Shown here one piece after another: positions 10,941 to 27,002 of a DNA stretch of 64,000 nucleotides; the stretch's first letter is position 1, and every line of letters starts with the position of its first letter. The notes under the pieces are model-generated. The model was not told where the DNA came from, searched no databases, and was given only the letters and a program-made list of their open reading frames with translations. The stretch comes from Callipepla californica brunnescens (lineage: Eukaryota; Chordata; Aves; Galliformes; Odontophoridae): the NCBI GenBank assembly GCA_023055505.1, contig JALIRH010000074.1, forward strand, positions 248,001-312,000, written 5' to 3'. The position numbers were made by a program, and so were the translations under genes.

Positions 10941-13900
10941 CTGAAATTAAAATATGCCAGTTCAAAAAACAAAACAAGGAAAAGGCTTTCCTAGTATCTC
11001 CTAGCACAATACAGGCAGCGCATTTAACTTTTCTTCTCTCACTCCTGCAAATGTGTCAGTGATCTCCCACTCCTACTTCGCAAATTCGTGGCTAAAATTA
11101 TATACAGAACGTGTTTGTGTGTGACACAACAGCCACACCTGGGGACACGCTGCTGGTGTTCACTAAGTGTGGTTGATTTCCTTAGGGCTCGGGGCTTTAT
11201 TTCACAAAGCCATGGTTCCCTTCCAGCACAGCTGCCTTTTAATAGCTCCCATAACCTGAAGGATTCTCTATGCGTTGCTGGGACAGGGACAGCCAGCAGC
11301 TGAGGGTCCCCTGTCATTCAGCAGCACCCATGATGTGTCTCTGACATGTGACAGAGAGATAAAGCATCGCTCCTCTCCCAAAGGCTGCGCCTCTGAGCTG
11401 CACACATCAGCCAGGGCACAGCCCTGTCCTGTTCTGATGTTGCAAGCACCACAAGCTGCCCCTGACTTTGTGTTTTCATGGCTTTGCTGTACTTCTGTGG
11501 ATTACACCAGTAGCAGAGGACATTATGCTCCTTTATTTCTCACAGAGAAAGGAGTGTGCAACTTGGCACTTCAGGGCAGAGCCAGGGGAGGGTGCGGGTG
11601 TTTAATACAGCAGTACAGCTCCCTTGGTAAAGGCTGACAGCAAGGAGTTACAGAAACATAAGGAAACACAGAAACCAGAGGAAGAAGGAAGACCAAGGAG
11701 CTCAAAATGAAAGTAGCATGACACGGAACTGCCAGTGGACAGCTCCACCAGCAGAACAGCAAACTGAGCATGACAAACTACCCGAGCACAGCATCGCTGC
11801 AGAACAAACTACAGTTAAACAAGATCCTGCTGCAAGCTGAACCCCTCGCATTTTGGACAGCTCTTGAGGCAATCCAACTGCTGACAGCTTCAGGGGCTTT
11901 GGGACAGTAAGCACGACTATTGAGCACTGAAGGTCAAAGAAGGCCAAAAATTCTCCCCCTTTTTCCAGCTGCATACCAGCACCTGCTCCTACTGACCCCC
12001 AGAGTCCATTAACCTGAGAACAACCTCTGCATTACTTTAGGGCCAGCGGTGCACTCCATGCCCTCCACACACCAAAGCACAGTGCTGTCCCAGCATGGCA
12101 GCTCCCAGGCTCCCCAAAGCACAGCTGCCACCTTGTGCCACATCCCCCATTAGGGCATGGCACACAGGACACAGTGGAGGACACAGATCCCACATCAGAT
12201 GTAGGCTGAGAACAGTGCTGCTTCTCCGCACAGGAACATGAAGAACCAGGGGGCCATGGCTGCCAGGCCGCTGTGACAACACATAAATTGTGTTACTGTA
12301 AATAAAAAAGAGTGGCTGCTCCATTCCCCGATCCCTGACACACCGTCTGATGGCACTTTAATCTCTCCCCCCAATTGCTATTAAAAGCCTGCCCAGCCCG
12401 AGCCAGAGCCTGCTACATGGAGCCACGCCAGCACCATGGAAGAACACAGCCACAAACGCTGCAGGGCTCAGAGCACAGCGACCATCCCAAAGCAGCCCCT
12501 GTGGGCTCACAGCCCCTCTGCATACCCCACTGTCCATCAGCCCAGGCCCCACAAGGCCCCACATCCCCCAGGGTGCTGCTGGGGCACCAAGGATGCATGC
12601 CAATGGCATTTGTATGTACATATGTGCCAGGGGGCTGGAGCTACATTATCATGTTACCCATGTAATTATTATTATACTCCAAAGATGAGCACGAATTTAT
12701 CGCTCTTCTGGCTCACTTTTATCTACCATGGAAAGCGCTTCTGCAGACAGAATTACAAACACTGAATTTCTGGCCAAAGTCCGTGTTCTCTATCGCTTGA
12801 TGAAGACACCAGGCACGTCAAACTAAGACGGAATTTCACGCTAACTATTCCTGCACACAATCTTTTACATATGTATACCTATATAGCCAAACCAAATAAT
12901 CAAACTCCCATATTAGGCCAGCCAGCAAAATAAACGCCGCTCCCTGGCGCTCCGTTTGCTTTCATCAGTACCACGGTTTTATGATTACTGTTCCCCTTCC
13001 CCCCCCAGGAAGGCCGGGGCTGTGCTGCAGTGCCCCAGGGGCAGCACAGATGCTGTGCTCCTCTCGCTGGCCCTGCAGGAGCAGCACCAATCCAGACCCC
13101 AATCTACAGTGGGGTTCGTGTCTTCATGTCATCCTCAATCTTCCTCCGCTGCTGTGGGGAGGGAGGGGGAAATCACACAGGGCATCCCGAGGTCAGCATT
13201 TTTTACTTCTTGTGAAAATAAACATTTTCACGCACTGCAGGCAGGGTTTCTGCACATGGACTCCCAGGCACGCTTGGGGTTTTGCCTAGAAAAAGGTTTC
13301 ATTAAGCACCACTTTTTGTTGCAGGTCTTCTCATGGAGGCATGTCCTGGTTACTTATGCTGCTGCAAAACTGCTGCTATTTTGTTTCACCGCGTTTCCAT
13401 CTTGTTCCTGCAAGTGTAATGAGTTTGTAATTCTCTGAAAGCAGGTCAGTGGTAGATCAGAAACTCTTAATCCCTGGATAAAGATTATTTTAAGATCCCT
13501 GCACGCCGCATATCAGCAGTATGTTATCGGGGCTTTTATTTGTTTGTTGCTTTTAATAATTGCACCAGCATGCGCAGATTATCCTTTCGGGAAGGTCAGA
13601 GGTGAGACGGACAGCTCTGACATCCAACAGCTCCAGAACTCAATGCCTCACTGCTGCCTCCCACCACCAACCTCCATGCCGGGGTCCCGCTTCTGCATCC
13701 CCCCCCCCCCCACCAACGCTCTCAGTGCTGACCTGCAGCTGAACACACCCCCAGCACCCACCTCTAAGGAACCCTGACACAGACAACTCCAGCTTACGGG
13801 CGTAAAGCCAGGAGGGTGAGAAAAAAAGCTCTTGCTTTTTGTGCTTCTTGCAAAATCCCCGCTGAATTGCATGAAACCTTCTCCTCTTGCTGCTTTATTA

Positions 13901-16900
13901 CTCATAAGGAACTAACTGGGATAATGGTCCAGAGGCCTTTTCTGGAAATGCCATTCTGACCTGGATGAAAAGACCCGAGCTCCATCTGTATGTTAATACC
14001 CGCTCTGAAATAATATCCTCCCCCAAGACATATTACTGTAAAACCACTTGCCATTATAATGTGCATTATACTGCAACTACAGCTTACTTTAATAATCCTT
14101 AGAATATTACGAGCAGACTGCCAAATATAAAAACCTTTTTGTGTCATACAGGAGAGAACAGTTCATTTATAAAGCTGAATACCAGTTGCCATAAAACATC
14201 GTGTAATGAAATCGTTACCCAACCTTTATATTCCTGCTTCCAGGTAGCCAGGCAGTATAAATAACTGCAATAGCTGAGCACTTATGCTAAGGAGTTCTTT
14301 TTAAAGAAAAATTCCCTCGTCTCACCTCTCCCATTTGGAAGAGGCAGCAGGTACTGACAGCTGGGCTGGGTGCACACACACAACAAGAGCCATTGAGGCT
14401 GGGGTTGCCCAGCAGACCCAGGGCAAAATGGATGCACGCTGCCTTCCCAGGCAGTAGAAGAGCTGCTCCAGGGACGTGGTTTCACGCTTCTTACATGTGC
14501 TGTCACACAGAAGCCTGCAGGCCACCCACTGCCCAGCCCCGCTGCTGCACCATGGAGGCAGCTGGACGGAGATCTCATTGCCCAGCAAAGCAACCCGAAA
14601 TACCCAAGATTAGCAAGAGGGAATGGGAGGGGAAAAGCAGTAATTAAACAGCAGTAATTAATCCCTGGAAGCACAATCTCCTGACACAAGCAGATAATTT
14701 TTACATTTCCAGACTGCTGAGCAGGCTCCTCTGGCTCCAGGGCTGCATCCCTGGATGCACCTCTGCTAAGCAGGTCGTTGGTCACCGGCTCCCTGCTGGA
14801 TCTAGCTGCCCCTGTTCCTCTCTCCACCAATCCCATCAAATTTCAGGGGCTGTTTCTGCAGGAAAGCGGTACCACACACACCTGCACGCTCCTGTGAGTC
14901 CCAGGCCACACAACCCTCCACCTCCAGCCACAGCACTCTGACAGCTCTACTTGGGGCACCAGCACACAGCTCCCAGGACACAACAGCTCCCAGCCTGTTT
15001 ATTTTAATGGATTACTTCTATATGTGGAGGGAAAACGTCCACAAACAGCTTACAGAAATCCACATGTTCCTGTCGAGCTGAAGCAGAAAGCTGAAGCAGG
15101 AAGGAGAGCTGTCCCAGACATCACTTTGGGGCACAGAGTGCTGCACCCCAAGGATGACAAAGCAGAGCAGCCAGCTGGGGCCGGAGCTCCCCGCTGCAGC
15201 TGGTGCTAGCAGAAGCACATGTACACAGACCATCCTCACCCGTGTGCAAACAGCAACATCTGCACCGCTGGCACAGATCCTCTCCTCCTCACACCATGTG
15301 GGTATCTCTGCAGAAAGCCCTTCTCAGGCCCGGAAAGTGGAGGTGGCTGCTACAACAGCACGGCTGTATATACACAGCACATTGTGAGAGATGGCTGCCA
15401 GGGGAACGAGGAGCAGAATTCACAACAAAGGAAAACCTGGAGTTTTGGGAAGAAGAAAATATAACAGAGAAACTCGGACCTAGAGAGCAGGGGGAGAGGC
15501 TGAAGACAAAGGTCGCAGTGAGGCTGGCTCTGCCTGAAGGGTCTGGATCCCACTCGCTCACTGCCGGCAAGCAGGAGGCAAAAATAAAGGTTACTCAAAA
15601 AACAGGCAAACAACTAAGTTAAGGGTTTCTTTGAAGGCTGCATTCAAGCAGGAGATGGGGAAACACAGCAGAGCTGCGAGGGAGGGGCTGACAGAAGAGT
15701 AACCCACAGGAATCCTTCACACATCCTGCAGACGCCTGTTTACATTCTGGAAAGGGTAAGGCATCAATCACTGCCATTGTTTCTAGCATACACTGAAGGG
15801 AGAAAGGCTAAAAGCAGCAGGGCTGATGGCTGCGTGCTGCCAGGCCAGGGTGCAGCACCGCACTGAGGCTGTCCCAGCACACCCATGGGCTCCAGACACC
15901 GTGCTCACACACTGCCCGCAGTGCTCAGAGGCTCTGATAAAACTCACACGCCTGTTTCTGTGGGCTAGGCCGAGCACCAGCAGCCCCTGCTCGCCTCCCA
16001 GTGCTGTTTCACAGCCATGTGGGGATGAGGGTGACCCACGGTGAACTAACACGGTGCTGCCTCTGAAATACCGGTCCTGCCGCCTCCTTCACAGCAGCTC
16101 CCATTGCCAGCTGTGTGGGCACTGACCTGACTGACTCTTCACCTCTCCAAAAGCAAACACTGATCACTGACTGCGGTCACTGCGGCGCCTGGAATAGCTG
16201 GGAACCACCACTCCCCTTTCAGGCTGTCAGACAACCCCAAAATATTGACCCCGAACACTTAAGAAATAGCAGGAGTGCTACAGTTTGCCTTTTGGCAATT
16301 AGTTACCTCCGCTGGAAGGCGATTCTAAGAACAACTCAGCCACTCTCAGTACTTCAGGAACAAGGCAGCAAAGCCACAGAAGTCAGCTCTCGTTAGCTAA
16401 GAGGAATGGCAGTGAAAAAGGGCCAAAATGGCAAACGTGAAAATACACGTGCATGGAAGACGTGAGCAATCCATCAGGGGAGGACAGCTGAAGTGTAAGT
16501 ACATCCATGAGTAAATCTGAGAGGTGTCTATATATATTTCAGCGTGCAGTACAAGAGCTGGGCTGGACCATTAACAGCACAGTAACACACAGCAGGAAAA
16601 TGTTGTTGATTCCTATGCAGAAGTAGGAATGGACTTCAGAAGTATACAGTAGGCATGCTATCAAAGGATCGGTGACATCAAGTGAAGAGTGAGCTCGTCT
16701 GTAAGATCAGGGCATGTGTTATCTGGGCAGTATCTTTCAACAATACAGCAAGCATATCCCAAAGCAAAGAGGGCCACCCAGAACACAGCTGAACAGCCTC
16801 ATCTAAAACAAGTTTTCACAGACAACCACAGCACAGCATCAGATCCAAGGCCTCGTACACAAGCTCCTAAAACAGGACTGACACAGACACAGCAGGTAAA

Positions 16901-19900
16901 GCTGGAACAATATCACCTGAGTATGGTCTTCAGGGAGGTATTAATTTAGCCTAAGGCAAGAGGCAACACAGGTGATGAAAACAGATCGACATCAGCTATC
17001 TTAGTTACCTACCTTTTTATTAACAGTCTGATCCCACCTCCCCACGTAAGAAAATGGGGCAACACAGGATGATGTCTTTTTGGCACAGCCTACCAGAGAC
17101 CTTCCCTCACCTGGGGAGCAGGCCAAGAGCACTCCAGTCAAGCTGCACTGACCTGTGGGAGCGAAGAGGGGTTTCCCCAGATAAGGCAACACTGAGTCCA
17201 GGATGGTGGGACACCACCACACAGTGCAGATTTCTGGCAGCCCACGGCAAGAGGAGAGCAAACCAATGGTTCTGCTACAACCCAAAGACACAGCTGGTGC
17301 GAAGCACCTGCTTTGAGTCCGTGCCAGCCAGCAAGGCAGCCCACGACAGCAGGGTTTGTTCCAAGCCTCAGGAACCTGCATCACGCTTCACCTGATCATA
17401 GCCTGGTACTCAATCTGAAATATTTTAATTACACTTTTAACAAAATCATCTTCAATTACGAGTGCTTGCTCAAGCAGGAAGCTGCCACACCTTGGTGGTT
17501 CAATGGCACAATCAGATCTGCAGCCATTTTTATTGTCTTAATTGAATCTGAATTTCTGACAAAGCGTTAGAAACACAAAGTATTTCAGTCTAACACGAAC
17601 TGCGTGTACCTGAGATCAGTGCACATGACTCAAAACCCAAACCCAGGCCACAAGCAGGGACCTGGACTGCACAAAGGACAAAGCAGCCTTCCGAGGCCAA
17701 TAATAGCACCAAGTCATGCTAGGTTTGGCAACAGCTTAACCACAGGGCTTTTCCTGCACGTTTCTCCATCAGCTTGTTAGAAAGCCACAGATACGTGAAG
17801 GACATGCACTACACCTACACTGGAGTCAGTGCAGCAGGAGCCTCCCCGACCAGCTGTCCCATGTGTCATCAGAGTACACCAGCCAAGACGTGTCCCCATC
17901 ACTGCCCTGCTACAGGCTGCTCCCTTCTGCCCAACCCTGAGTGCCACTCCTCCAGCACTCTGAGCTGCGGTGCAGTGGGGTTTGGAAGGGGCAGCACTGC
18001 CAGCACAGGTGCTTCATAGGGAGGATTTTCGTCAGCAATGCCCACACGCAGCACAGAGCAGCACAGTGCCAGGAGGCTGTCACCTCTCCCAAGTGCACTC
18101 CCATCTCACACTTCCACGAGAATTTATGCACACAAAAAAAGGCAATCTGGCTATTTCGTTCAGTGCCATTTGATAATAACATTAATTATTTCAGCTACGA
18201 GTTAATGAGCAGCAGGACTAAATGGCCAGAGGCACTGCTTCCGGCTATCAGCTCCTCTCTGCCATCATTTATTCATCTGAGGGGAATGTCTCAGGCATCA
18301 GTGATTATTGCTACATCTGTTGGGTTGTTTTGCTTTTTTTTACTCAGGTTATTTTGAAGTAGTACGCTATCTAAAGGCAAGGAATGACTGGACAAAAACT
18401 AAGCCACGCTAAAGCTTTATGAAGCAGCTCCCCTTCCCAATGCAGTATTAGCAGCCAACACAAGGGCAATGTTTCTATTTTCTTCCAGCTCAGTCTTGTC
18501 CTCACAAGCAGTGACTCCGCATTTTTAGCTCTCGGGGCATGAATCCAAGAGTGATCTCATCCAACTGTCAAACCACTTCTAACAGAAAAAACGCCTGTGC
18601 CAAGAACAGGTAGAAAAATCATAAATAGCTCTCTCAGGACTCGGTTACACAAGCAAAGTGCTTCCAGAACGTATTTTTCCTACTTATTTTAATGTTTTCA
18701 ATGCACAGAGGCAGTCAATGAACGCAGGGGCCTTCCCCAGCCTGTCACCAGCAAGCACACCTTTTTACAGTTGCATATGGAATAGGTGTTCAGTCACTGG
18801 AGCAGCCAGGCTGTGCTGCACACGTTCCACTGCACAAATGAATACACTGCCACGTCCTTCACACATCTGTACGATCGCAACTTCTTCTCTAAGCAACATT
18901 TTGAGCCTGTTATTTCTTCACATCCTCTTCTTTGGATCTTGCCCGTGTTTGCCTGACACAAAAACAACACCATCGACAGGCTGGAGGCCACAGGGTCTTG
19001 TTGCCACTCCTGACAACACGAGGCTGTCTTTAGTCAGCCTGCTGCCCTGCTGACACGTGCTTTCATGGAAAGCAGCAAGAACTTCACTGACATTAAGACC
19101 AGCTACCTGGAGGAAAACTTGAGGCCTCACAGCAATAGTGCATCGATGGAACTAGGCCCACCACACACCACTGCACATCCACTCTGCAACCAGAGACGTG
19201 CTGCTCAATGCAGGCAGCTCCTGCACCCAAGCAGCACCAAAATACTTGCATCTGACCCACTGGCATGCTCGCTCACACAAACGCGTGAGCAGAAGGCATC
19301 ACAGGGCCCCAGGAGATGAGCATGCAGCAGGCCAGGGCCTCAGTGCAAGTGAGCTGCGTGCTGAAGGGCCCTTCTGAGCCAGAAATCTGTGTAAGAGGAA
19401 GGCCGTGAATACAGAGAGGTCATTTTGCCGAATATGGACTGCCCGACGGGAAGACAAAGCGTATTTTATCCTGAAATACCCACATGTGAACAGCTGCAAA
19501 ACCTGGAGATACCCAACACGGCCTGAGCTCATCCCCATGCAATGTCAGGCTCTTCATGCTGCACGAAGTGCACCAGGACCCTAGAATACCTAAGCTGGTG
19601 CTAAACACAAAGCCATTCCGTGGCTGGGATTAAGAATGAAATCCCATTGCAACCCCACCCCAGCCAGGCACTGAGACACAGCTCTGATGCAGGGGATACA
19701 CTCACTGCCTTTGGTGCACACACATATGCTGTGCAATATTATGCCACCAACACTCCTTCAGTGTATTATGAGATGTAAGGAGCAGAAACACTGCCATTCA
19801 GTTACTACAGGATTATTTTAGTTATCTTTCTATATTATTTAAAGCTTACTTGCTAGGCTGCACCCCATCAGCAATGCTTTCATTAAGCATCTGCAACCAC

Positions 19901-22900
19901 AAATCCCTTTTCAACGTTATCACAGGACTTGGGAGACCACGGCTGACTTTATTTTGTGTGGTTCCAAAAAACCCCAGCAAAGCAAGAACTTTTACCAGAG
20001 GACTCTGTCTGAGCCCCCCTCTGTCCCACTGGGCTGGGTGCCCTGAGTCCTGACACCGAGGAGGGAAAAGGCTGTGGCTGTACTTTTGTTCTTGTGCATT
20101 TAAATGCAGTAACAAAACAATGCGTACCAATTTCAGGAGCAACTTTGCTCTCAGCTTACTGGATGGCTTCCAAAAGGACACCCATCTTAAACACATCTTT
20201 TTGAGAGGACAGTTGCATCATGAAGTAACCTAGTGGACACACTTCCCTGGGGACATTACAAGCCATGAGAGAAGGTAATGGCTATGAGAATGTGCAGAGG
20301 TGGATTGCTTCGTGTTCTGCAGGTTTAATGTCAATGTTTTTATTACTACCATTATCAGTCAAAATTCACTGCAAGATGCTGAGCAACGAGACAACAATCC
20401 CCCCCATCATTTATAAAGGGTAAAAGCCAGGTGTGTCTTAAGTTACAGTGATTACAGTTTAGACAAGATTTTGTTTTTCAGGAAAACTAAGTTTCTTGAA
20501 TATTATACCCACTGACAAGCAAAATAAAAATAGAAGCATTAGCCTAGAAAAACAAAGGCTGCGAGGTATCTAAGACCGATCTCTAAATAAATCAGGAGAG
20601 TAAACACTGGGAAAGGAAAAACAAGATCTGCTCAGTACAAGAATAACAAATGCAAGTTGGCCATAAATACCTAGATGTGAAAGTCTCCTGAGCCTTAGTT
20701 CTCTGCTGAGCAGCTCTCTGCAGCACAGGTAAGGGCAGAACCTGAGCAGCTTCTTATAAAAAGTGCATAGAATAACATGTACAACAAACCACATAAGATA
20801 ATGCATCTACAACATGTATAACGTACACACTGCAGAAAATAACTTCAGTGATCATAGCATTCATACACTTACCTAATATGCAAGTTCTAGCACTGCGCTG
20901 AATAGAGCTTAACATAATCTATGAAGTAGTGTAATAACTAGCAGCAATGCTTAGTGTATATAACCTGATGAAATCTAAATGAAATAGAGAAGGCAGTACT
21001 CATTAAATCTGAGCCTCATTTTGTTGAAGTGATAATAAATGCGTGCACTGTTATGAGCAATTTCGCCCGGACATTTAAGATGCAAACAAAAGAAAAGCTT
21101 TAACAATGAGAAAAGTTTTTGGATAAAACCATTTTGTGCTCCTAGTTCTGGAAATCAAGACAACTGCTGAGAAATGCCTTTGATTTTCTTATCTGGTTAT
21201 AGACAGGGTGCTCTGATGCACACTGAATTAGCCTGTTTCACACCCATTGCTATGTTCAGTTCACCACCAAGCTTTGACAATTTCCCACTGCACCCAGCCC
21301 AGCTATAAAGCTGTGCATGGCTTAAGCAATTCAGGCAGGCTCCAGCACACAGCTGGAGCTCAACAGCAGGGGAGTCAACAGAAGGGGAGTCCTTCCTCCT
21401 CCCCTTCTCCCAAGGACAGAGCATAGAACAGCAGCAGCAGACCTGGCCTCACCCTGCTAGCTACCTGATAGCCCAGCGATGGAAACCACCTGCAGAAGCA
21501 CGAAAGCTTTTGGTCAGACCCTGCAGCACACTTTGCAGGTAGAGACAGGAGAAAGGTGGGGCTGAGAACAGACCTGTAGGAAGCCCGTTCTGCTGGCAGT
21601 ACACTCATTGAAGTCCTACCACACGTGGAAACCTTCAGCTTTACAGACCTGCTTTGCTGCTTGCACTGCACCAGGCAGCTGCCTGGGGAGGACTTGGCAT
21701 GTGGCACAAGTGAACAAACACACATGGGTTATTACAGTCCTAAATGACACACGGGCACCTTGCTGCTACAAGGCAGTAAGCATTCTGTTTCTAGAATTTA
21801 AAAAAAGTATATACATAGCTATCTTACTTCAGTTTGATGGATTGCTTAAGTCTTTCTAAGGGAGAAAGGGTGACAGCAGTTGGTCTAATTTAAATAGCTA
21901 CATTCCGTCCATGAAATGCATTACTGTACTCAAACTGAAAAGTGACCAGCATATTTTGTGAAATAAAGAAAGCAAGCAGTGAGTGGGCTCCTTGGAAAGG
22001 TGACTCCTACAGCTCTGCAGAGCTGTGCTTGCAGCTGGGGAAGGCTGGCTGTGGCTCGGGGGCTTTTCCTGCAGGCCAAGACAAAAACTGCTCTTGGCCT
22101 GACTTAGCTCTAGGATCCAACAAACTGAAGTGGCTAGTTCAGCTTCTACCTTTGCGTGGTTATATAATTTCTTAATCCTAAACACTTTAGACAACAGGGA
22201 GCTTGTTGCATTAGAAGCCACATACACGGCAGCCCTCACACACACACACGCACAAAGGTAATCAAACTCCTAACAGTACGGACAAAGCTTGCCAAGTTAC
22301 ATTCAGACTTTGGAAACAATCCACACGGTAATAACTGGAGGGCTTGTGTGAGGAAGGAGGCACCGCAGCACCCCACAAAGCACATGAATGATGTTAGTGT
22401 AATCAGTAGTGTCCCACGGGAGACCAGCTTGCTGTACAGCATGGGCAGGCTGTGAAAGTCCTGCACTTACAAACATACCCCAACTGCTGGGTAACATTAG
22501 CAAAGTTATTAAAAAAAGGAAAAAAAAGGGGGGAAGAAAAGCATCTAAACTTTAGCAGTTGTGGTACATTTTTTTTTTTTTATTAAGAGTGTTGGGTTTT
22601 CTGTTTTGTTTTTAAACAGGAAGATCACAATGAAGAAAAACAGAATCAAAGCTTTGTCTCCATTGGACATTTGTCCTGAAGTGGCGTTAACTCCTTCAGC
22701 TGTAATCACTGCCCCTCTACAGTCAGAGATGGCAAACTGAGACTGCATTTCACAGCCAGACCATCCCCCAGTGCATTCACTCTCCGAACTAGCAGCAGGC
22801 CTTCACCCTGTGCATGCTCTGGGATGCAGTTAAGTCCAAGCACATTCTTAAATGCACTATGGAGAAGCCAAAAATGCTGTGACACTTTGTGGAAACAGCA

Positions 22901-25900
22901 CACGTCTAATGGCTGGCACTTCCAGACCTTTCCAGAGATGTCAAAGAAAAATTGAATATATGGATTGTACAGACAACAGATAAATCCAATCTCCAGCAGG
23001 AAGTCAGTTCGGTTCACTAAGCTGACAGGAAGAAAATAAGAGAGAGAACCCGCTTCGGATGCTTTAGTGGTGTGAGCTGACTCATGGAGGGATCAGATAA
23101 GCACCAAAGCCACCACAAAGAGAGCGTGGAGCACACCGCTGTAAATGGGAAACGGGGGAAAAGCAAAACTATCCATTCCAGCAGCAGCAAATAGCAAGGT
23201 CAGGCTTCAGAATCAGAGCAGCACACGATGTGGCTCACAAGGCACTGTGTATTTTAGCTTGGTTTCAACCCATGGTGTCCTGAGTCTAGAGACAGCCCCC
23301 AAGTCTTCTTGTTGGCCTCAGCTGCATTCGCTCCCCAGTACAGTCTCTCAAAGACTTTATTTTTAAGTGGTGGAACAGAATCCTGTACTAAATCAAGTTA
23401 AATGAACACAGACTCTCATTTCCCCCATAGGCCTGAAGTGCAGCACACTAACACAGGGGCACGTATGGTTTCAATTGGCATTAGTCCCTGGTGTAGCTAG
23501 GGCCCTGTACTTAGACAGGAGCATTCAGGATCATCAGACAGCAGCACTTTCCTGAGGGCCACAAAAGTACCCATCTCTCTTCAGAAACACTGCAGAAGTC
23601 CAAACAGCTCCAGTTACTGACACACTGAATCAGAATAACTCCTCTACTCTAAGAACATGTTTTATCCTGACAAAAGGATGAACTCCCTTCTGCCTGCAGT
23701 ACTCTGCTCGACTAGTTATTCTGGGATGGAAGCATTTGTCTCATCCCTCAACACCAACAACCTGTTTGGTAGCAGCTGCTACATGGCTGTTACTACTGCT
23801 TTCCCAGTTTTCAGTTCTTTATATAAACTACTGCTGCAGCCCAAATGCTTAGAGGAATCTCCAAGAAGGGCAGCGGGCACAACCTGGCTAAGGAGAAGCA
23901 GGCACTGAGCCCCATACACTGAGTCCACTGCAGAACTCCTGCCAACAGGCACACTTGATCCAACCCACTCTTTAATGATACGTTAATTAGTCATTATTCA
24001 TCTGCAGCATGCTAAGAAGACAGAGCTGAAAGAGATGATAAACTCCTGATGCTGCAGCTGGCAGTCTGAAAGCCCTACCTACACTCACCACAGCGTAGTC
24101 TATATAGCAGTGCATCCACAAGCTATATTTCACGGGCCAAAAAGAAAGGAAGGATAACACACCCCTACTCCCTGCCTCTGCATAGAGCTACAGCTCCTTT
24201 CTCCCCAGTTCACCAGCTCTGAGCAGGTGACCAGTTCAGCCACACCAAGAGACTTCAGGAGAAGCTACACGTAGGGCGAGCTGTGCTCTTACAGAGAAAG
24301 TGCTTAAACCAGGGTCATCCTGCTTCCTCTGGGGAGGGAGGAATAACAAGTCACTCTAGAAACAAGAGGAAAGATCACAGCTTATAGAGGAAAGCAAAGA
24401 TCACTTGGAGCATGAAATTGTATTTGTGTGCAAGCAGATATTTTTTTCTTTTCTGAAAGATCCCACAGAAGGATTTTGTAGAATAAAACCAATTATACAT
24501 TTACTACAGTGCCAACTCCACCTCCTGCAAATAATACAGCCGCTATACACAAAAGGAATGGGCACTCTTCAGCAAACATTTTCCGGAGGTTCGCTGCACC
24601 ACAGTAACGCAAGCAAACACAACCTGAATGCTTACAAATTCCAGACAGTTTGTCTAAACGCAGACATAATGAAAACATCTCTTTTTGCACCTCGGTTTCG
24701 GTCCTCGCAGATGACTGGCTGGGAGGATTCTATAAATAGCAGAGCTCCACACGAGTTACCATACGAAGCTGTTCCAAGGGATTCATTCTCACTGCACCAC
24801 CTGCAGCCAGGGCTGCAGCAGACCCTGAGCATAAGAGGTCAAAGAGCATTAACCTAAATAAAGAATTCACAGTTCATTTCGATTAAGTATTCTTCCTTCA
24901 AATTTGAAAGTTATATTGTTTCCTTCCGCTGACAACGTACTTCCAACAATGTTGCTCTCCACAAGACAACCCACAGTCCCCTTAAGGTCCAAAAATGAAA
25001 TACAGAACATCACAGAGCTTCACCAAGCAGACAGTAAAAGCGATGACTTACTCATATCTCATAAGCTAAACTGAAGATGGATGCAATCACATTACAATCG
25101 TAATAACTACACAGAAAACAACCGAGAGAAATTCCAAAACATCAGAAAGTGGCACCAGCAATTAAGCAAGTACCATTAACAAGCAAAAAATAAAAGCCTA
25201 CAAGTGTTAAGACGTTAATATTTGTCTCAATTACACTTGAATTTACAGCATTTGCTTGCCAGTCTGAGCCTTTTATACAGCTTCCACTGAATGCAGCAGT
25301 TAACTGCTTTCTGTTAGGCAACGTTACAGACCAAACCAGTTCAGCAGTTTGGAACGTCTGCAGCCAAGCAATTCTTACAGCTGTTTCTTCAAAACCTGGG
25401 AGCAGTCACTTCTCTCTCTCTCTCTCTCCCTGAAATTCAAATAAAATGAATTGATTCAGGCAAAATAAACATTGGTCTTCACCGATACTGCAACGTTATA
25501 CTATGTCTGAATTACAATTTCAACAACCACGTTAATAAAGCACTGCGATTAATGTTCAGCACAGAACAAACTCTGTATCTGGGTTTAATTACAGTGATGA
25601 ATAAGCCAGACACTGAGGCATCATCCCAGAGCAGTCATGCATTATACTGTCCTGTAGATACTGAAATAATGGAATCTGATGCACTTTGATCTCTTAGATA
25701 TGACTCCTGCAGCTGTAAAAGAGAGGGGGAGAGCACCCAGCCTCATCCAATTCTGCAACACATGCACGCTGACTCAGAAGAGATTTGTCTCCCAAACTAC
25801 TTACGGGAATAAATAAAGCCAGATAAATATTGCTCCATTTCCTTAGGGCTGGAGTCTGTATACAAATCATCGGCAGAACCACATTAAGCGATAGTGGCGA

Positions 25901-27002
25901 GGGCCACAGGGAAACTGTGTACTCGGACAGCAGCTCAGGAGGTGCTGGATATATTTTCCACGCAGATATTTCTGAGTTATAACCTACCTGGTTATTTCTT
26001 TTTAAATTAGTTTGGCCGGGACATAAAACTAGAAGATGTGATTCTGCGAAACAGAAAATATCTGACAAAATCAGCGTCTGAATTGAGGCTGCAGACAACT
26101 GGTTCCCTCCCTGTCTCTGTCCAAAACAGCACCAAATGCTTTTTTTTTTTTATTTGCTTACACTGGATATTTGTGCAGCTTCGTTATATTTTATTAGTCA
26201 TAAAACAGGCATTTCCTTGATGCTTCTAGGACTTGTCTTCGCAGTCCAAATCCTAATGGCACACGGGTTTAGTCTGGAAAACTCAGCGCTGTCAGCCAGC
26301 TGAGATTCATCTGAGAGGATGAGGCTGTCTCTGTGTGGTTGTTTTGCCTTTGAGCACAAGGAACAAAGTACAGTGACACTGCCAACCTGTGCCTCCGGAC
26401 ATACCAAGTGCTCCAGGTGGGGAAAAAGTAAGGAGGAGGCCACTCCAGTGTCCAAAGAAATACAACCACGGGAAACAAGATTCAGTATCACAAGAACAAT
26501 AGCTCACAAGGATAACAGCCCACATCGCCACACGCTGGGACTACGGGAACTGATTTTCCTGAGTCACAGTTTCTCCTGTTCCTCCCCCAGTCTCAGCCCT
26601 CCCCCAGGCAGTACAGGTCTACATCACCTCAAAACTAAGCCAGTGGCTAAACACGGGCAGGATGAGAACACTCAAAAATCAAACCAGCCTTCAGTATGGT
26701 TTCATGTGTGCGTGCACGTGTGTGATTCACGGAGCGTGCGCGAGCTTTCTGACGGATCAGCAGAAACGTCCAGTGCAGTAAACCAGCTGGTTGTGATTTG
26801 GCTGATGCAACTGTGGTTGAAAGGAAAGCTCTTTCATCTTCTCCTCCAGTTGCTGCACGCATCTGCTGTTTGTCCACGCCGCTGCTCAGGGACTGTGGCC
26901 ACCAGCATTCTAACTTTCTTCTTCGTTGTTGAGAAACAGCGTGGCCGACAGAGACTCCTATGGAGGGCTGGTAAATAAAACAACCGCTCTCTATAACTCT
27001 GT

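Noticed and set aside
14282..14839. 185-codon minus-strand frame in intron 1
   Set aside because: It shows no family resemblance and has an overlapping rival frame; treated as chance.
26319..26978. 219-codon plus-strand frame in RNF11 intron 1
   Set aside because: No domain, no splice context, low-complexity composition; expected by chance in 22 kb of intron.
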